A DNA stretch of 37,511 nt from Eggerthellaceae bacterium (GTDB lineage: Bacteria; Actinomycetota; Coriobacteriia; Coriobacteriales; Eggerthellaceae): assembly GCA_017431165.1 (NCBI GenBank), contig JAFRLO010000015.1, positions 1-37,511 of the forward strand, read 5' to 3'. Below, piece by piece: positions 18,417-27,605 of the stretch (position 1 is its first letter; each line of letters opens with the position of its first letter). A model generated the notes under the pieces. It was given only the letters and a program-made list of their open reading frames with translations. It ran no database searches and was not told the DNA's origin. The position numbers and the translations under genes are program-made.

Positions 18417-19388
18417 TTATTTCGAAACGACACTCAATAGCCATTGAACGAAGGTCGCATGAGGCGGAGAACCGCTTTTCATAGCCTTTTCGGCATCACA
18501 TGAAGCCATTAGAGCACGTCGTAATTCCTCGCCTGAATAATTATGCGAATAGCGCACATGGTCGCGCACGCGCCATGAAGGAAGATGGAGCGTATCCGCA
18601 AGGGATTGCGCCGCACCGCGTTGCTCTAATGCCTTAGCGCACATGAGTTCACGAATACGAGTTGTACATTGATTCAGCAACGTGTATTCGGATGCAGAAT
18701 CGAGACGTCCAAGCACCTCCATGCACGCTTTCACGTCGCGACGCGAAAGCGCATCTGAGAGATCCCACGGCTTCGCCTCGGCACGCCTCTCGACTAACGA
18801 TTCAACGATCTGATCATCGATAGCGCCGCCTTCCACATGTGCTAAAGCAAGCTTTTGGACTTCAGCATCGAGGGCAACCGTATTCTCGCCGATGAGCTCG
18901 ATGAGTTTTTGAGCTGCGGCATAGGTGAGAGAGACACCGTGCTGTTTCCCCATGGCTACAACGGTCCTGGGTAGTTCGGCGCGTTTCAGGGGAGCACAAT
19001 CGATGATCGCATTCTTTCCAAGCGCACCGACAGCCTTGTACAGCCGGGAGCTTTTCGGAAGCTTCGCCGCCACCAAAGCAAGCACGGTTGTCGGAGCGGG
19101 ATCCGCTAGATAATCGACGATTTGCTCGCTATCAGCTTTCTTAAGGGATTCGGCATCGGTTACGACAACGAGGCGGACATCGCTTAAAAACGGAAGCGTG
19201 TTGCATGCACTGATGATTTCTGCGCCTGAGGCGTTAATGCCTGAGAACGAATCTGAGTTGAACGACAAATCACCGAGTTTCTCGACACGAGCGCGCAGCC
19301 GTTTCAAGACGGCTTGGCGCTTAAGCTCGTCCTCGCCATTAACCAGATATGCGGCAAGCAATGCATTTTTATCTTCGGAAGCTGTCAT
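18417..19388 (-). CDS. holA: DNA polymerase III subunit delta
   Basis: The delta subunit opens the beta clamp as part of the clamp loader. The 323-residue protein has the usual start AAYLVNGEDELKRQAVLKRL. FLSDVRLVVVTDAESLKKAD corresponds to the clamp-opening region, and the C-terminal helical bundle is intact. It lacks P-loop motifs, as expected for delta. It is immediately upstream of rpsT, the conserved holA-rpsT order of Gram-positive bacteria, and 47 bases downstream of thiI. Confidence 0.9.
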   Translation of the reverse strand: MTASEDKNALLAAYLVNGEDELKRQAVLKRLRARVEKLGDLSFNSDSFSGINASGAEIISACNTLPFLSDVRLVVVTDAESLKKADSEQIVDYLADPAPTTVLALVAAKLPKSSRLYKAVGALGKNAIIDCAPLKRAELPRTVVAMGKQHGVSLTYAAAQKLIELIGENTVALDAEVQKLALAHVEGGAIDDQIVESLVERRAEAKPWDLSDALSRRDVKACMEVLGRLDSASEYTLLNQCTTRIRELMCAKALEQRGAAQSLADTLHLPSWRVRDHVRYSHNYSGEELRRALMASCDAEKAMKSGSPPHATFVQWLLSVVSK

Positions 19389-19435
19389 ATGCTTATTCTA
19401 CCTGACAGGCGAAATGATAGGCTCGTAAACAATAA

Positions 19436-20662
19436 CTACTTCGAGCGCTTATACGAAGGGCATGTGTAGCGATGGGACTCAGCAGAAGCGACAAGTTCAT
19501 CGACCCATGTATCAATCGGAAATGCGCTCTCAGCTTCCTCGACATCACTGATCTTCGCATGCGTTTCCGGACTACGGGGCATAAATAACGTACAGCAATC
19601 AGGTGCATCTATCGAGGAAATGTCGTAAGTACCGAGTTGCTGGGCCATTGAGATGATCTCGAGTTTGTCGGTACCGATGAGCGGTCTGAACACGGGAAGG
19701 GAAACGGCATCTTCGACAGCTCGGATATTATCGAGCGTTTGCGAAGCTACCTGGCCTAAACTCTCGCCAGTGACAAGTGCTTTAGCCCCTTCGATGCGTG
19801 CCAAGCGCTCTGCAACCCTAAACATCAGCCGACGGTAAAGGATGATGCGCAACGCAGGCGGAGCGGCAAGAGCGATTTCGCGTTGGTAATCACCCAGCGG
19901 CACGACATAGACCCTTGCAATGCAGCCGCTTTTCTCTAAAACATGAGCGATATCATCGACGAGATATTCACTGGTGTCAGCTGTTTGAGGACGACCTGAG
20001 AAATGCACGCCCACGCATTCTGCGCCCCTGCGTGCGATGCGCCATAGAGCAACAGGAGAATCGATGCCCGATGAGAGCAGGCACACTACCCTCCCTGAAC
20101 TTCCGACAGGTAAACCTCCGATACCGGTAACGCTCGCTGCGTACACATAGCAGGCATTTTGCACAACCTCGACGCCTACTGTGGCATCAGGCTCTTTCAT
20201 CTTTACAGAGAGTTCGGGGTACGCATCGCAGAGTACCGCGCCGATAACGCGATTCATCTCCATAGAGTCTGTTGGAAAATCCGTATGGTTGCGACGCGCT
20301 GATACCTTGAACGTCTTAACGTCGGAAACATCACATGCGTCCCGCAAGGCCCATATAGCAGCCTCTCCCATCGTCTTGATCTCCCGCTCACATTTATACC
20401 CGCAGGAAACACGTGCAACACCAGGCACCACGCGTGCGCGTTCCACAAGCGCAAGCGCCGTTGCGTAGTCAGTCCCTTCTTTCAAGAAAATACAGAGACG
20501 ACCGGAAATACGATGGATGGTTACAATGGGGAAATCACAAAAGAGCGCTTCGAGATTACGCAGCAGGCGCATCTCGAAGACCGCTCGATTATGGCCTTTA
20601 AGACCGATTTCGTGATAATGAATCAGACAAATACGCTGGAAAGGGGCACTATTCTCATCCAT
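19436..20662 (-). CDS. thiI: tRNA 4-thiouridine synthase ThiI
   Basis: ThiI thiolates U8 of tRNA and, in some bacteria, passes sulphur to ThiS for thiamine. The N-terminal ferredoxin-like and THUMP domains cover residues 1-175, opening HYHEIGLKGHNR. The PP-loop ATP site is CLLSSGIDSPVALWRI near residue 195. Further conserved pieces are VTGESLGQVASQTL and RPLIGTDKLEI. There is no C-terminal rhodanese domain, as in most Gram-positive ThiI, so the persulphide must come from a separate cysteine desulphurase. ATG 20662 has GGGAGGT before it. It follows rpoZ by 21 bases. Confidence 0.94.
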   Translation of the reverse strand: MDENSAPFQRICLIHYHEIGLKGHNRAVFEMRLLRNLEALFCDFPIVTIHRISGRLCIFLKEGTDYATALALVERARVVPGVARVSCGYKCEREIKTMGEAAIWALRDACDVSDVKTFKVSARRNHTDFPTDSMEMNRVIGAVLCDAYPELSVKMKEPDATVGVEVVQNACYVYAASVTGIGGLPVGSSGRVVCLLSSGIDSPVALWRIARRGAECVGVHFSGRPQTADTSEYLVDDIAHVLEKSGCIARVYVVPLGDYQREIALAAPPALRIILYRRLMFRVAERLARIEGAKALVTGESLGQVASQTLDNIRAVEDAVSLPVFRPLIGTDKLEIISMAQQLGTYDISSIDAPDCCTLFMPRSPETHAKISDVEEAESAFPIDTWVDELVASAESHRYTCPSYKRSK

Positions 20663-20683
20663 GCCTACCTCCCAGGAAATAGC

Positions 20684-20944
20684 CTAGTGATGCTTGATGT
20701 CGATGGAATCGGAATCGACGCCGACTTCTTGACGGGCAATCTCTGAGAAAGCGATGGAAAGCGGCTTCTTATCAGCTGCTTTAGCGATTTCAACTGCAGT
20801 CTGCAACTGGATGGCGCGATCACGCTGACCGCGCATCATATCGCTGATGTCATGTGCGCGCTTCGCGGCTACGGTGCACAACAGGAAACGGTCATTGTCG
20901 GTCTGCTCAAGCAGTGTGTCGATCTTTGGTTCGATGATACTCAT
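20684..20944 (-). CDS. rpoZ: RNA polymerase omega subunit
   Basis: An 86-residue omega subunit, which assists folding of beta' and polymerase assembly. It shows the family core: DRFLLCTVAAKRAHDI, DRAIQLQTAVEIAKA and KPLSIAFSEIARQEV. The ATG is preceded by AAGGAAG. It lies 13 bases after gmk, the common gmk-rpoZ arrangement, here followed by thiI rather than coaBC. Confidence 0.92.
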   Translation of the reverse strand: MSIIEPKIDTLLEQTDNDRFLLCTVAAKRAHDISDMMRGQRDRAIQLQTAVEIAKAADKKPLSIAFSEIARQEVGVDSDSIDIKHH

Positions 20945-20957
20945 GTAATAAACTTCC

Positions 20958-21524
20958 TTATTCGCTTGTGGCTTGCGCGTTCACATATGCAACTAGTTCG
21001 GCACGCGCGAGTTCCAAATCGTCATTTACCAACCTATAATCATACTCCATTTTTCGCGAAAGCTCCAGTTTTGCAACCTCAAGTCGGCGGGCGATATCTT
21101 CACCGCTTTCGGTGCCGCGGGCAATAAGCCGCGCTTTAAGCTCTTCCATAGAGGGCGGCTCAATGAAGACCAGGTGCGCTTCAGTCATCTTCTCGCGAAC
21201 CTGAAAAGCGCCTTGCGTCTCGATCTCCAAGATCACCTGCTTGCCTTCCTCAATCTTCTCCTCGACAGTCGAGCGCGGTGTGCCATAGTAATTCCTGTTG
21301 TACTCTGCCCACTCTAATAGTTGATCATCGGCGACCATCTGCTCGAAACGTTCCCTCGTCACGAAATGATAATGAACGCCGTCAACCTCGCCTTTGCGCG
21401 GGGATCGCGTCGTTGCGGAGATGGAAACCCACGCATCGGGAACATCGCGCAAAAGCAGAGCCACCAGCGTGCCCTTACCAGCACCTGATGGCCCCGAGAT
21501 GACAAATATATTGCCGTGCCGCAT
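20958..21524 (-). CDS. gmk: Guanylate kinase
   Basis: Gmk converts GMP and ATP to GDP and ADP. The P-loop is SGPSGAGKGT at about residues 9-18. The GMP-binding part is TTRSPRKGEVDGVHYHFVT, with conserved Arg, Tyr and acidic residues. ILEIETQGA and a lid with IARGTESGEDIARRLEVAKLE follow. Length 188 is normal. It starts eight bases after mihF ends, so mihF-gmk-rpoZ is one transcript in a common actinobacterial order. Confidence 0.96.
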   Translation of the reverse strand: MRHGNIFVISGPSGAGKGTLVALLLRDVPDAWVSISATTRSPRKGEVDGVHYHFVTRERFEQMVADDQLLEWAEYNRNYYGTPRSTVEEKIEEGKQVILEIETQGAFQVREKMTEAHLVFIEPPSMEELKARLIARGTESGEDIARRLEVAKLELSRKMEYDYRLVNDDLELARAELVAYVNAQATSE

Positions 21525-21532
21525 AGGCTTTC

Positions 21533-21847
21533 CTACTTCTTGCTCAAACGCTCCAGCAAAGCAGCATACTGGCGCTCACCCAAACCGCGCAGACGACGGC
21601 TTTCGGCAATCTGAAGCTCAGCCATGATCTTGGCAGCCTTTGCCTTGCCGAAACCAGGAAGCGTCTCAATAAGGGTTGCAACCTTCATACGACCAACGAT
21701 AGGGTCGTCCTTCATTTCCAGGACCTTCTCAAGGGTCAGTTCTCCACTCTTAAGACTCTCACGAACAGCAGCGCGCTTAATGCGGGCGGCCTTGGCCTTT
21801 TCGAGGGCTGCGGCGCGCTCGTTCTTGGTAAGTTTTGGGATAGCCAT
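21533..21847 (-). CDS. mihF: Integration host factor, actinobacterial type (mIHF)
   Basis: mIHF is a nucleoid protein of Actinobacteria that is unrelated to proteobacterial IHF and bends DNA. The protein has 104 residues: MAIPKLTKNERAAALEKA, a basic helix, and an HhH-like segment LIETLPGFGKAKAAKIMAEL, then SRRLRGLGERQYAALLERL. ATG 21847 has AAGGAG ten bases upstream. A longer reading adds 35 residues with no ribosome-binding site and is rejected. The mihF-gmk link is standard in Actinobacteria and is good evidence for the phylum. Confidence 0.92.
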   Translation of the reverse strand: MAIPKLTKNERAAALEKAKAARIKRAAVRESLKSGELTLEKVLEMKDDPIVGRMKVATLIETLPGFGKAKAAKIMAELQIAESRRLRGLGERQYAALLERLSKK

Positions 21848-21900
21848 GATAACGATTCTCCTTTTTGTCAGTGGCGCCCTTTCCATTAAAGCGCCGCCGT

Positions 21901-21928
21901 TTAATAAACGCGTATGCACGCTTGTCAA
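21901..21928 (-). promoter_or_regulatory. Probable promoter of mihF-gmk-rpoZ
   Basis: On the - strand a perfect TTGACA -35 and a TATTAA -10 are 16 bases apart. The leader holds a GGCGC/GCGCC hairpin at 21873-21895. Just upstream is an inverted repeat, ATACACG/CGTGTAT at 21964-21993, which could be an operator. Confidence 0.6.
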
Positions 21929-22191
21929 GTCTCGCACTAAGCCCCTCTGCAAAGCTTAACCGTATACACGTGCCATACAAATCCAGCGTGTATGAAGTCT
22001 ACACCAGAAGAATCGCTTTCTCAATGTAAAAAAGCCAATAAATTACGAGAAACGATGAAAAAGGACAGTTGCGCTAATCTTGTCAACCAAATGTGAAGAA
22101 TACTGTGCGCGAATGTGCGCAACATATGGATTTAACCGTTCTGCACCACCTGTCTGGAAACGCACCTGATGCAATATAAAACACTTATAAA
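21929..22191. other. Non-coding gap between mihF promoter and pyrF
   Basis: No gene is supported in this A+T-richer stretch. It holds the ATACACG/CGTGTAT inverted repeat (21964-21993), a small TGCGC/GCGCA stem (22106-22121) and a second isolated TTGACA on the - strand (complement of 22081-22086) without a matching -10. I found no clear terminator for the pyr operon here. Confidence 0.6.
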
Positions 22192-22917
22192 CTAGCCTTC
22201 ATGAACGATGCGCTCAAACGCTGAGCGCTTGTCTTGCGCTTGTGTGATAGGCCTGCCCACAACGATGTGGGATGCACCCTCACCGAACGCAAACGATGGC
22301 GTCGCAACGCGCTTCTGATCATCGCTTACAGACGAGGCGAGACGCACGCCGGGCGTAACAACAAGACCCGAAGGCCCGAGGACGTTACGTAGCGCACGAG
22401 CTTCGTGGGGAGAGCACACTACCCCATCGAGATCTGCTTGGGCAACGCAAGCACCCAAAAGCTCAACCTGTTCGTAACTTGCACGCTCGATGCCGATTTG
22501 GCGCAACCCGGCATCATCGAAACTCGTTAGGACGGTGACGCCGATGACAGATGGCTTTTCGATACGATAGCGGGACACCGCGTCGGATGCACCCTCCATG
22601 GCAGCTTGCATCATCTCGATACCACCTGACGCATGCACGGTCAGCATGTCAGCGCCGCTAGAAACGGCAGAGCACGTGGCTCCACGCACTTGATGGGGGA
22701 TGTCGTAAAGCTTCAGATCCAAAAATACCTTGAATCCGAGTGCCTTGAGTTCCTCGACGATACGAGGTCCGCACGCGTAATACAAGGTCATACCAACTTT
22801 TACCCATGTAGCCAGACCAGAAAGTTCCTTAGCTATGGCGATTGCTTCATCATGATCGCAATCGAGGGCGACGATTATGCGGTCGTTCGTCGGGATCTTC
22901 GTGAAATCATCTACCAT
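22192..22917 (-). CDS. pyrF: Orotidine 5'-phosphate decarboxylase
   Basis: PyrF decarboxylates OMP to UMP, the last step of the pathway. The catalytic array is seen as DLKLYDIPHQV, with the Lys and Asp of the DxKxxD motif. IVALDCDH lies near the N-terminus and VTPGVRL and VVGRPI in the phosphate-binding loop. The protein has 241 residues, a class I enzyme. ATG 22917 is chosen because AGGTG lies seven bases upstream; it overlaps the end of pyrD by seven bases. A longer reading into pyrD is rejected. It is the last gene of the pyr operon. Confidence 0.94.
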   Translation of the reverse strand: MVDDFTKIPTNDRIIVALDCDHDEAIAIAKELSGLATWVKVGMTLYYACGPRIVEELKALGFKVFLDLKLYDIPHQVRGATCSAVSSGADMLTVHASGGIEMMQAAMEGASDAVSRYRIEKPSVIGVTVLTSFDDAGLRQIGIERASYEQVELLGACVAQADLDGVVCSPHEARALRNVLGPSGLVVTPGVRLASSVSDDQKRVATPSFAFGEGASHIVVGRPITQAQDKRSAFERIVHEG

Positions 22918-23834
22918 TCCAATGCACCTACTAATTCGTTGACGTCGCTTACACCCTGATCCACGCAATATCGCTCGATGCCCTCGATGACTTGCATTGC
23001 TGCACAAGGGTCTATGAAATTCGCGGTCCCGACCGAGACGGCACGTGCGCCCGCAAGCAAAAACTCAACGGCATCAAGACCTGACCTGATTCCGCCCATT
23101 CCGATAATCGGGATATCAATGGCCTTGTAGCATTGCCATACCATGCCGAGCGCGATGGGCTTGATTGCCGGACCAGACAAGCCACCGATGCCACGAGCAA
23201 GTATCGAGCGGCGCGTATTAGCATCGATTGCCATACCGCATACGGTATTAATCAACGAGACGGCATCAGCACCTGCATCTTGCACTGCCTTGGCTATGAG
23301 GGTGATATCGGTAACATTGGGGGTAAGCTTTGCTATAAGCGGACGATTCGTGCGACTCCTGCACGCCGATATGACTTCGCTAGCAAGCGCGGGATCGGCT
23401 CCGAAGCTCATGCCACCGCCATCGACATTCGGACAGGAGATATTGACTTCATACGCATCAAGCGAAGCGTTCTCAAGTCGCTCGATAACTTGTGCGTATT
23501 CGTCGACACTGTGTCCGGCGACGTTGACGATGATCGTCGCGCCTCGTTCATTAAGCCATGGAAGATCCTCTTCCATCAGATGATCTACACCTGGGTTCTG
23601 CAAACCGATGGAATTGAGCATGCCGCTCGGCGTCTCCGCGATGCGCGTACCATCATTACCAGGCCAGCCGTGAAGCGAGACCCCTTTCGTTGTCACCGCA
23701 CCGAGCTTGGAGACATCTATGAAATCTGAGTATTCCCTACCAGCTGCGAAAGTACCGCTACCCACGGTTACTGGATTCTTCATGTGCAGGCCGGCAATAT
23801 CGACATGTAAGGAAACCTGACCCATTTCTACCAT
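22911..23834 (-). CDS. pyrD: Dihydroorotate dehydrogenase B, catalytic subunit
   Basis: This oxidises dihydroorotate to orotate with FMN; class 1B enzymes pass electrons to the PyrK subunit and NAD+. The N-terminus has NPVTVGSGTFAAGREY and the TTKGVSLHGWPGN region. EVNISCPNV carries the catalytic Cys, and INTVCGMAID, IGMGGIRSG and GTANF line the FMN site. Length 307 is normal. Two starts are possible, ATG 23834 (overlapping the pyrK stop) and ATG 23825 (AGGTG 11 bases upstream); I list the first. pyrK directly upstream confirms class 1B. Confidence 0.94.
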   Translation of the reverse strand: MVEMGQVSLHVDIAGLHMKNPVTVGSGTFAAGREYSDFIDVSKLGAVTTKGVSLHGWPGNDGTRIAETPSGMLNSIGLQNPGVDHLMEEDLPWLNERGATIIVNVAGHSVDEYAQVIERLENASLDAYEVNISCPNVDGGGMSFGADPALASEVISACRSRTNRPLIAKLTPNVTDITLIAKAVQDAGADAVSLINTVCGMAIDANTRRSILARGIGGLSGPAIKPIALGMVWQCYKAIDIPIIGMGGIRSGLDAVEFLLAGARAVSVGTANFIDPCAAMQVIEGIERYCVDQGVSDVNELVGALEW

Positions 23835-24619
23835 TTCACCTCATTAGCATCGAACACAGGACCATCAACACACGAACGCTTCTTGCCATCCGTTGTGTCT
23901 AATACACATGAAAGGCATGCTCCGATTCCGCATGCCATCCTTCTCTCCATTGAGACTTCGCACGGTATGCCCTTCTCGCGGCAGAAACTTGCAGCGATTC
24001 TCATGACCGGATACGGACCACAAACCGCACAATAATCGAAAGGCTCTCCCGCCGTCTTCGCAGCATCGACTGCTTCAAGCGCGGCATCCGTGCAAAAGCC
24101 CGCAAAGCCATAGCTTCCATCATCGGTTGCGCATATGACATCAACGCCTAAATCAAGATAGGGCTTTTCAAAGACGAGTTCTGCATGGGTTTGCGCACCT
24201 AACACAACCGTGACATCCATTCCGTTGTTTTGCCCCTGCTTAGCGAGTTCGTACACAGGCGCAGCTCCTACGCCTGCACCGATGATGAGCACGCGTCTTG
24301 CCCCATTCGGCAAGTGCCATCCGTTGCCAATGGGTCCCATGATATCGACGGTATCGCCGCATGCAAGCTCGGTCATGCGGCGCGTACCCTCTCCCACCAC
24401 ACGATAAACGATACGGATCACATGGGTATTTGAATCAGCTTGGAATACCGAGAAAGGTCGCCTTAGAATATGCTCTTCGAATTCCGGAATACGCAGATGG
24501 ATGAACTGCCCAGGTTGAACTAAGCAGGCGATATCCTTCGCAGACAGCTCGATGCGCCACGTTGTTCCCGAAAGCTGTTCGTGGCTAAGAATCTCACATT
24601 CGCGTTGCAGGATGGCCAC
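23828..24619 (-). CDS. pyrK: Dihydroorotate dehydrogenase electron transfer subunit
   Basis: PyrK carries FAD and a [2Fe-2S] cluster and moves electrons from PyrD to NAD+. FAD binding is seen in RRPFSVF, NAD binding in IIGAGVGAAPVYELA. The cluster ligands are in CGIGACLSCVLD plus a later Cys in KRSCVDGP. The start is a GTG at 24619, which shares one base with the pyrC stop and has AAAGGAG ten bases upstream. It gives 263 residues, normal for PyrK. An upstream reading of 52 residues lies within pyrC and is rejected. Confidence 0.92.
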   Translation of the reverse strand: MAILQRECEILSHEQLSGTTWRIELSAKDIACLVQPGQFIHLRIPEFEEHILRRPFSVFQADSNTHVIRIVYRVVGEGTRRMTELACGDTVDIMGPIGNGWHLPNGARRVLIIGAGVGAAPVYELAKQGQNNGMDVTVVLGAQTHAELVFEKPYLDLGVDVICATDDGSYGFAGFCTDAALEAVDAAKTAGEPFDYCAVCGPYPVMRIAASFCREKGIPCEVSMERRMACGIGACLSCVLDTTDGKKRSCVDGPVFDANEVKW

Positions 24620-25932
24620 TATGCATCGACTCCTTTTCCAAGCTCTGTGACAGCTCCATCGAGAAGCGTTGCGATTCCCCCAACATACACGTCTCTTGCC
24701 CGACCGGTAAGCTCGCATCCGATAAACCCGCTGTTGCAAGACTTCGACTCGAACTCTTCCTTCGTAACCGTCCATACGATATCTGGGTCGGTAATCGTTA
24801 TATCGGCAGGATAGCCAGGTTTGAGCATCACAGGAGGTTGATGGAGGATCTTGCGCGGATTGATGGCAAGGAGCTCCACTAAACGCTCCCAGGTAATCAC
24901 ACCTGGTTTGATGAGGTTCGTGATATAGAGCGCAAGCGAGGTCTCGATGCCCGTCATGCCAAACGGTGCCTCTTCGAACTCGAGATCCTTCTCGAAATCC
25001 GCATGGGGCGCATGATCAGTCACAAGCGCATCGACGGTGCCATCGACGACGGCATCGATAAGCGCCGAAGCGTCCTCCTTGGAACGAAGCGGAGGATTCA
25101 CTTTCAAGAAGGTGTTATAGGAATCGTCGATATCGGTTTCATCCAAGAAGAGATGATGCGGAGTGACTTCACACGTCACTGGAAGCCCATTCGCCTTCGC
25201 TTGGCGAATGAGTTCCATGCCGCGTGCCGTGGTCACATGCTGCACGTGATATTGGCAACCAGTAAGACGGCAAAGCTCGATATCGCGCGAAATCTGGATT
25301 TCCTCGCCTTGCGCAGGCCAACCAGCAAGACCAAGAAGTGTGCTTACCTTACCCTCGTTAATCTGTCCTGCACCAACAAGGGATTCATCTTGGCAATGGC
25401 TCATGACAGGACAATCGAATTGGCTTGCATACTCCATCACGCGACGCATCATCGAAGCATCCTGGACGCCACGGCCATCATCAGTGAATGCAACAGCCCC
25501 ATGACGTGCCATGTCACCCATCTCGGCAAGGATCTCACCCTTAAGTCCCTTAGTGCACGCACCGCTCGGAAGCACGCGACAATGCCCTGCCTCGCGAGAC
25601 CTACGCAAAATGAATTCGATGACGCTTGCCGAATCGGTAACGGGATTAGTGTTTGGCATCGAGCAAACGGCGACCATGCCGCCATGCGCGGCTGCCCTCG
25701 TTCCGCTTTCGATATCCTCTTTGTATTCATAGCCAGGTTCGCGCAAATGCACATGGATATCTACGAATCCTGGCGTTGCAATGCAGCCGGAAAGGTCGCG
25801 AACCTCGCAGCCATCTTCAGAAAGGCCCTTGCCCACCTCTGCAATCAGATCGTCTTTTATACGGATATCCAAGACCTCATGCAGGTCGATTTGCCCATCT
25901 ATCGCCAGCACATTCTTCAAAAGCAGGCTCAT
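24619..25932 (-). CDS. pyrC: Dihydroorotase
   Basis: A zinc amidohydrolase that closes N-carbamoyl-aspartate to dihydroorotate. The metal motif FVDIHVHLREPG lies near residue 58. Other landmarks are GGMVAVCSMPNTNPVTD, VMSHCQDESL, and DALVTDHAPHADFEKD with the catalytic Asp. Length 437 fits the class I enzymes of Gram-positive bacteria. It overlaps the end of pyrB by four bases (ATGA) and ends where pyrK begins. Confidence 0.95.
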   Translation of the reverse strand: MSLLLKNVLAIDGQIDLHEVLDIRIKDDLIAEVGKGLSEDGCEVRDLSGCIATPGFVDIHVHLREPGYEYKEDIESGTRAAAHGGMVAVCSMPNTNPVTDSASVIEFILRRSREAGHCRVLPSGACTKGLKGEILAEMGDMARHGAVAFTDDGRGVQDASMMRRVMEYASQFDCPVMSHCQDESLVGAGQINEGKVSTLLGLAGWPAQGEEIQISRDIELCRLTGCQYHVQHVTTARGMELIRQAKANGLPVTCEVTPHHLFLDETDIDDSYNTFLKVNPPLRSKEDASALIDAVVDGTVDALVTDHAPHADFEKDLEFEEAPFGMTGIETSLALYITNLIKPGVITWERLVELLAINPRKILHQPPVMLKPGYPADITITDPDIVWTVTKEEFESKSCNSGFIGCELTGRARDVYVGGIATLLDGAVTELGKGVDA

Positions 25933-26861
25933 TGCTCGTTACCTCCTAACAAAAGATACAGCGCCGCCATTCGTACAAGCACGCCAGCATACACTTGGTC
26001 GAGGATGACGGAGCGTGCGGGATTGTCAGCCATGTAGCTATCGAGTTCGACACCGCGGTTTATAGGTCCCGGATGGCAGATTATTGCCTCGGGTTTCATA
26101 AGCGCATCGCGCTCTTTAGTGAGGCCGAACAGCATGTGGTACTCGCGCAAGCTCGGGAACGGAGCACCCTCAAGACGCTCGCGCTGGATGCGGAGCATGT
26201 ATACCACATCCAAACTTGGCAGTACTTCGTCGAGTTTTAATGAGACCTCGTCGACCCCGAGCACTTCGGGGTTTAAGGGAATGAGCGTCGGCGGAGCTAT
26301 GATCGTAACATGCGCACCAAGTGTTTTCAGAGAGGGAATGAGAGATCCGCAAACGCGTGAGTGCGAGATATCGCCGACGATGCCGACGCGCAGCCCTTCG
26401 ATATGCCCGAATTGCTGCCAGATGCTATACAAGTCAAGCAAGGCCTGCGTTGGATGCTGGTGCTTTCCATCACCCGCATCAATGACATGCGCATCAACCG
26501 TATCCGCAATCTTACGCGGCACACCTGCGTGCTTATCACGCACGACGATCATATCGATCTTGTAAGAACAGAGCGTCTCGACCGTATCGGTTAAACTCTC
26601 GCCCTTCACAGAGGAGGTCGACGATCCTCCGAAGTTCAATACATCGCAGGAGAGGCGCTTCTCGGCGATCTCGAACGAAGAGCGCGTGCGCGTCGAAGGT
26701 TCGTTGAACATGTTGACGACGGTGAAGCCCTTCAAAGTGGGTACCTTCTTAATACGGCGCTCATTGATCTGTTTGAAGCGCTGTGCTGTTTCAAGCAAGA
26801 GCATGATATCGTCAGCAGAGTATTCGCGAATGTCGATGAGATGTTTATGATTGAATGCCAT
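25929..26861 (-). CDS. pyrB: Aspartate carbamoyltransferase, catalytic chain
   Basis: PyrB joins carbamoyl phosphate and aspartate. The carbamoyl phosphate site STRTRSSFE lies near residue 56. GDGKHQHPTQALLDLY, GDISHSRV and HPGPINRGVE are all conserved. Length 310 is typical for the catalytic chain. No pyrI regulatory chain is nearby, as usual in Gram-positive bacteria, where control is by PyrR. It starts two bases after pyrR ends. Confidence 0.95.
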   Translation of the reverse strand: MAFNHKHLIDIREYSADDIMLLLETAQRFKQINERRIKKVPTLKGFTVVNMFNEPSTRTRSSFEIAEKRLSCDVLNFGGSSTSSVKGESLTDTVETLCSYKIDMIVVRDKHAGVPRKIADTVDAHVIDAGDGKHQHPTQALLDLYSIWQQFGHIEGLRVGIVGDISHSRVCGSLIPSLKTLGAHVTIIAPPTLIPLNPEVLGVDEVSLKLDEVLPSLDVVYMLRIQRERLEGAPFPSLREYHMLFGLTKERDALMKPEAIICHPGPINRGVELDSYMADNPARSVILDQVYAGVLVRMAALYLLLGGNEQ

Positions 26862-26863
26862 CG

Positions 26864-27463
26864 TTATCTCTCACCGCCTTTCTGCGGGAGCGGCGCAGAT
26901 CCCGGACGTGATCCGGGCGCGATGTCGAATATCGCCATCGCCGTAATGCCATCGATTTCCTCCAGGTACAGACGCACGTTCTCACTCGACGATGACGGAA
27001 TGTTCTTACCAACATAATCGGCCCTGATGGGAAGCTCGCGATGCCCGCGATCGGCAAGCACTGCAAGTTGCACGCATGCAGGTCGCCCGATGTCCATGAG
27101 AGCATCGAGCGCCGCGCGGATTGTTCGTCCGGTGTAGAGCACGTCGTCGACAAGCACCACATGCAAGCCGTCGATATCGAAGGGAATGTCGGTGTTGAGC
27201 AGCTCAGGACTGATATACGTTGCGAAATCATCGCGATAGAAACTGATGTCGAGTTTGCCCAAAGGCACCTCGATACCTTCGATGTCGCGAATGATGTCGC
27301 GCAAGCGCATGGCGAGCGTATCTCCGCGTGTGACGATGCCTACGAGCGCCACATCGCTGGCACCCTTGTTCGCCTCGAGAATCTGGTGGGCAATGCGAGT
27401 CAACGCCCGATCAACCTCGGAGGCATCCATACATATCGATTTCGCTTGGGAAATGTCGACCAT
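26864..27463 (-). CDS. pyrR: Pyrimidine operon regulator / uracil phosphoribosyltransferase PyrR
   Basis: PyrR binds pyr mRNA when UMP or UTP is high and also has uracil phosphoribosyltransferase activity. The PRPP-binding loop is [18 protein letters not shown]. Other matches are [10 protein letters not shown] and [13 protein letters not shown] 27463 is chosen because AAAGGAG lies five bases upstream; an in-frame extension of 22 residues would run through the regulatory hairpins. Length is 199, about 20 more than Bacillus PyrR, owing to a C-terminal tail of Pro, Gly and Ser. It is the first gene of the operon. Confidence 0.95.
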   Translation of the reverse strand: MVDISQAKSICMDASEVDRALTRIAHQILEANKGASDVALVGIVTRGDTLAMRLRDIIRDIEGIEVPLGKLDISFYRDDFATYISPELLNTDIPFDIDGLHVVLVDDVLYTGRTIRAALDALMDIGRPACVQLAVLADRGHRELPIRADYVGKNIPSSSSENVRLYLEEIDGITAMAIFDIAPGSRPGSAPLPQKGGER

Positions 27464-27486
27464 GTACGCTCCTTTCGATGCGTACA
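27463..27486 (-). promoter_or_regulatory. SD-sequestering hairpin of pyrR
   Basis: GTACGC (27464-27469 on the + strand) and GCGTAC (27480-27485) are perfectly paired, and the A of the start codon adds a seventh pair. The ten-base loop and the adjoining stem base hold AAAGGAG, the only good ribosome-binding site of pyrR. When folded, the start should be inaccessible. Confidence 0.65.
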
Positions 27487-27572
27487 GCGAGCCGACCTGT
27501 GACGTGCGATGGGGATTCATCCTTCGCACTTAGATGCGCGCGGAAATATGCGCGAACTCAAAGTTGCCTTGT

Positions 27573-27588
27573 CGGTCTCTCTGTACCG
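27573..27588 (-). promoter_or_regulatory. PyrR-binding-loop-like hairpin
   Basis: The leader reads CGGT, ACAGAGAG, ACCG, then ACAAGG. It resembles the PyrR binding loop (ARUCCNGNGAGGYU), with the core CNGNGAG intact and the flanking pair of the stem changed to U-A. The downstream ACAAGG is also typical of such leaders. It lies about 110 bases before the pyrR start. A six-base part, GTACAG, can instead pair with CTGTAC at 27482-27487, the 5' arm of the SD hairpin. No terminator with a U-tract follows, so control is more likely at translation. Confidence 0.65.
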
Positions 27589-27605
27589 CTTTTAAAGACA
27601 AACAC

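Noticed and set aside
22081..22086. Second strong TTGACA on the - strand as another mihF promoter
   Set aside because: No acceptable -10 lies 15-19 bases downstream, whereas the site at 21901-21928 has one.
25003..26037. Long + strand open frame of 344 codons
   Set aside because: It is antisense to pyrC and pyrB, whose families are certain; it has no recognisable domains or ribosome-binding site.
27464..27529. Longer PyrR starting upstream at 27529
   Set aside because: The extra 22 codons run through the regulatory hairpins, and the AAAGGAG belongs to ATG 27463.
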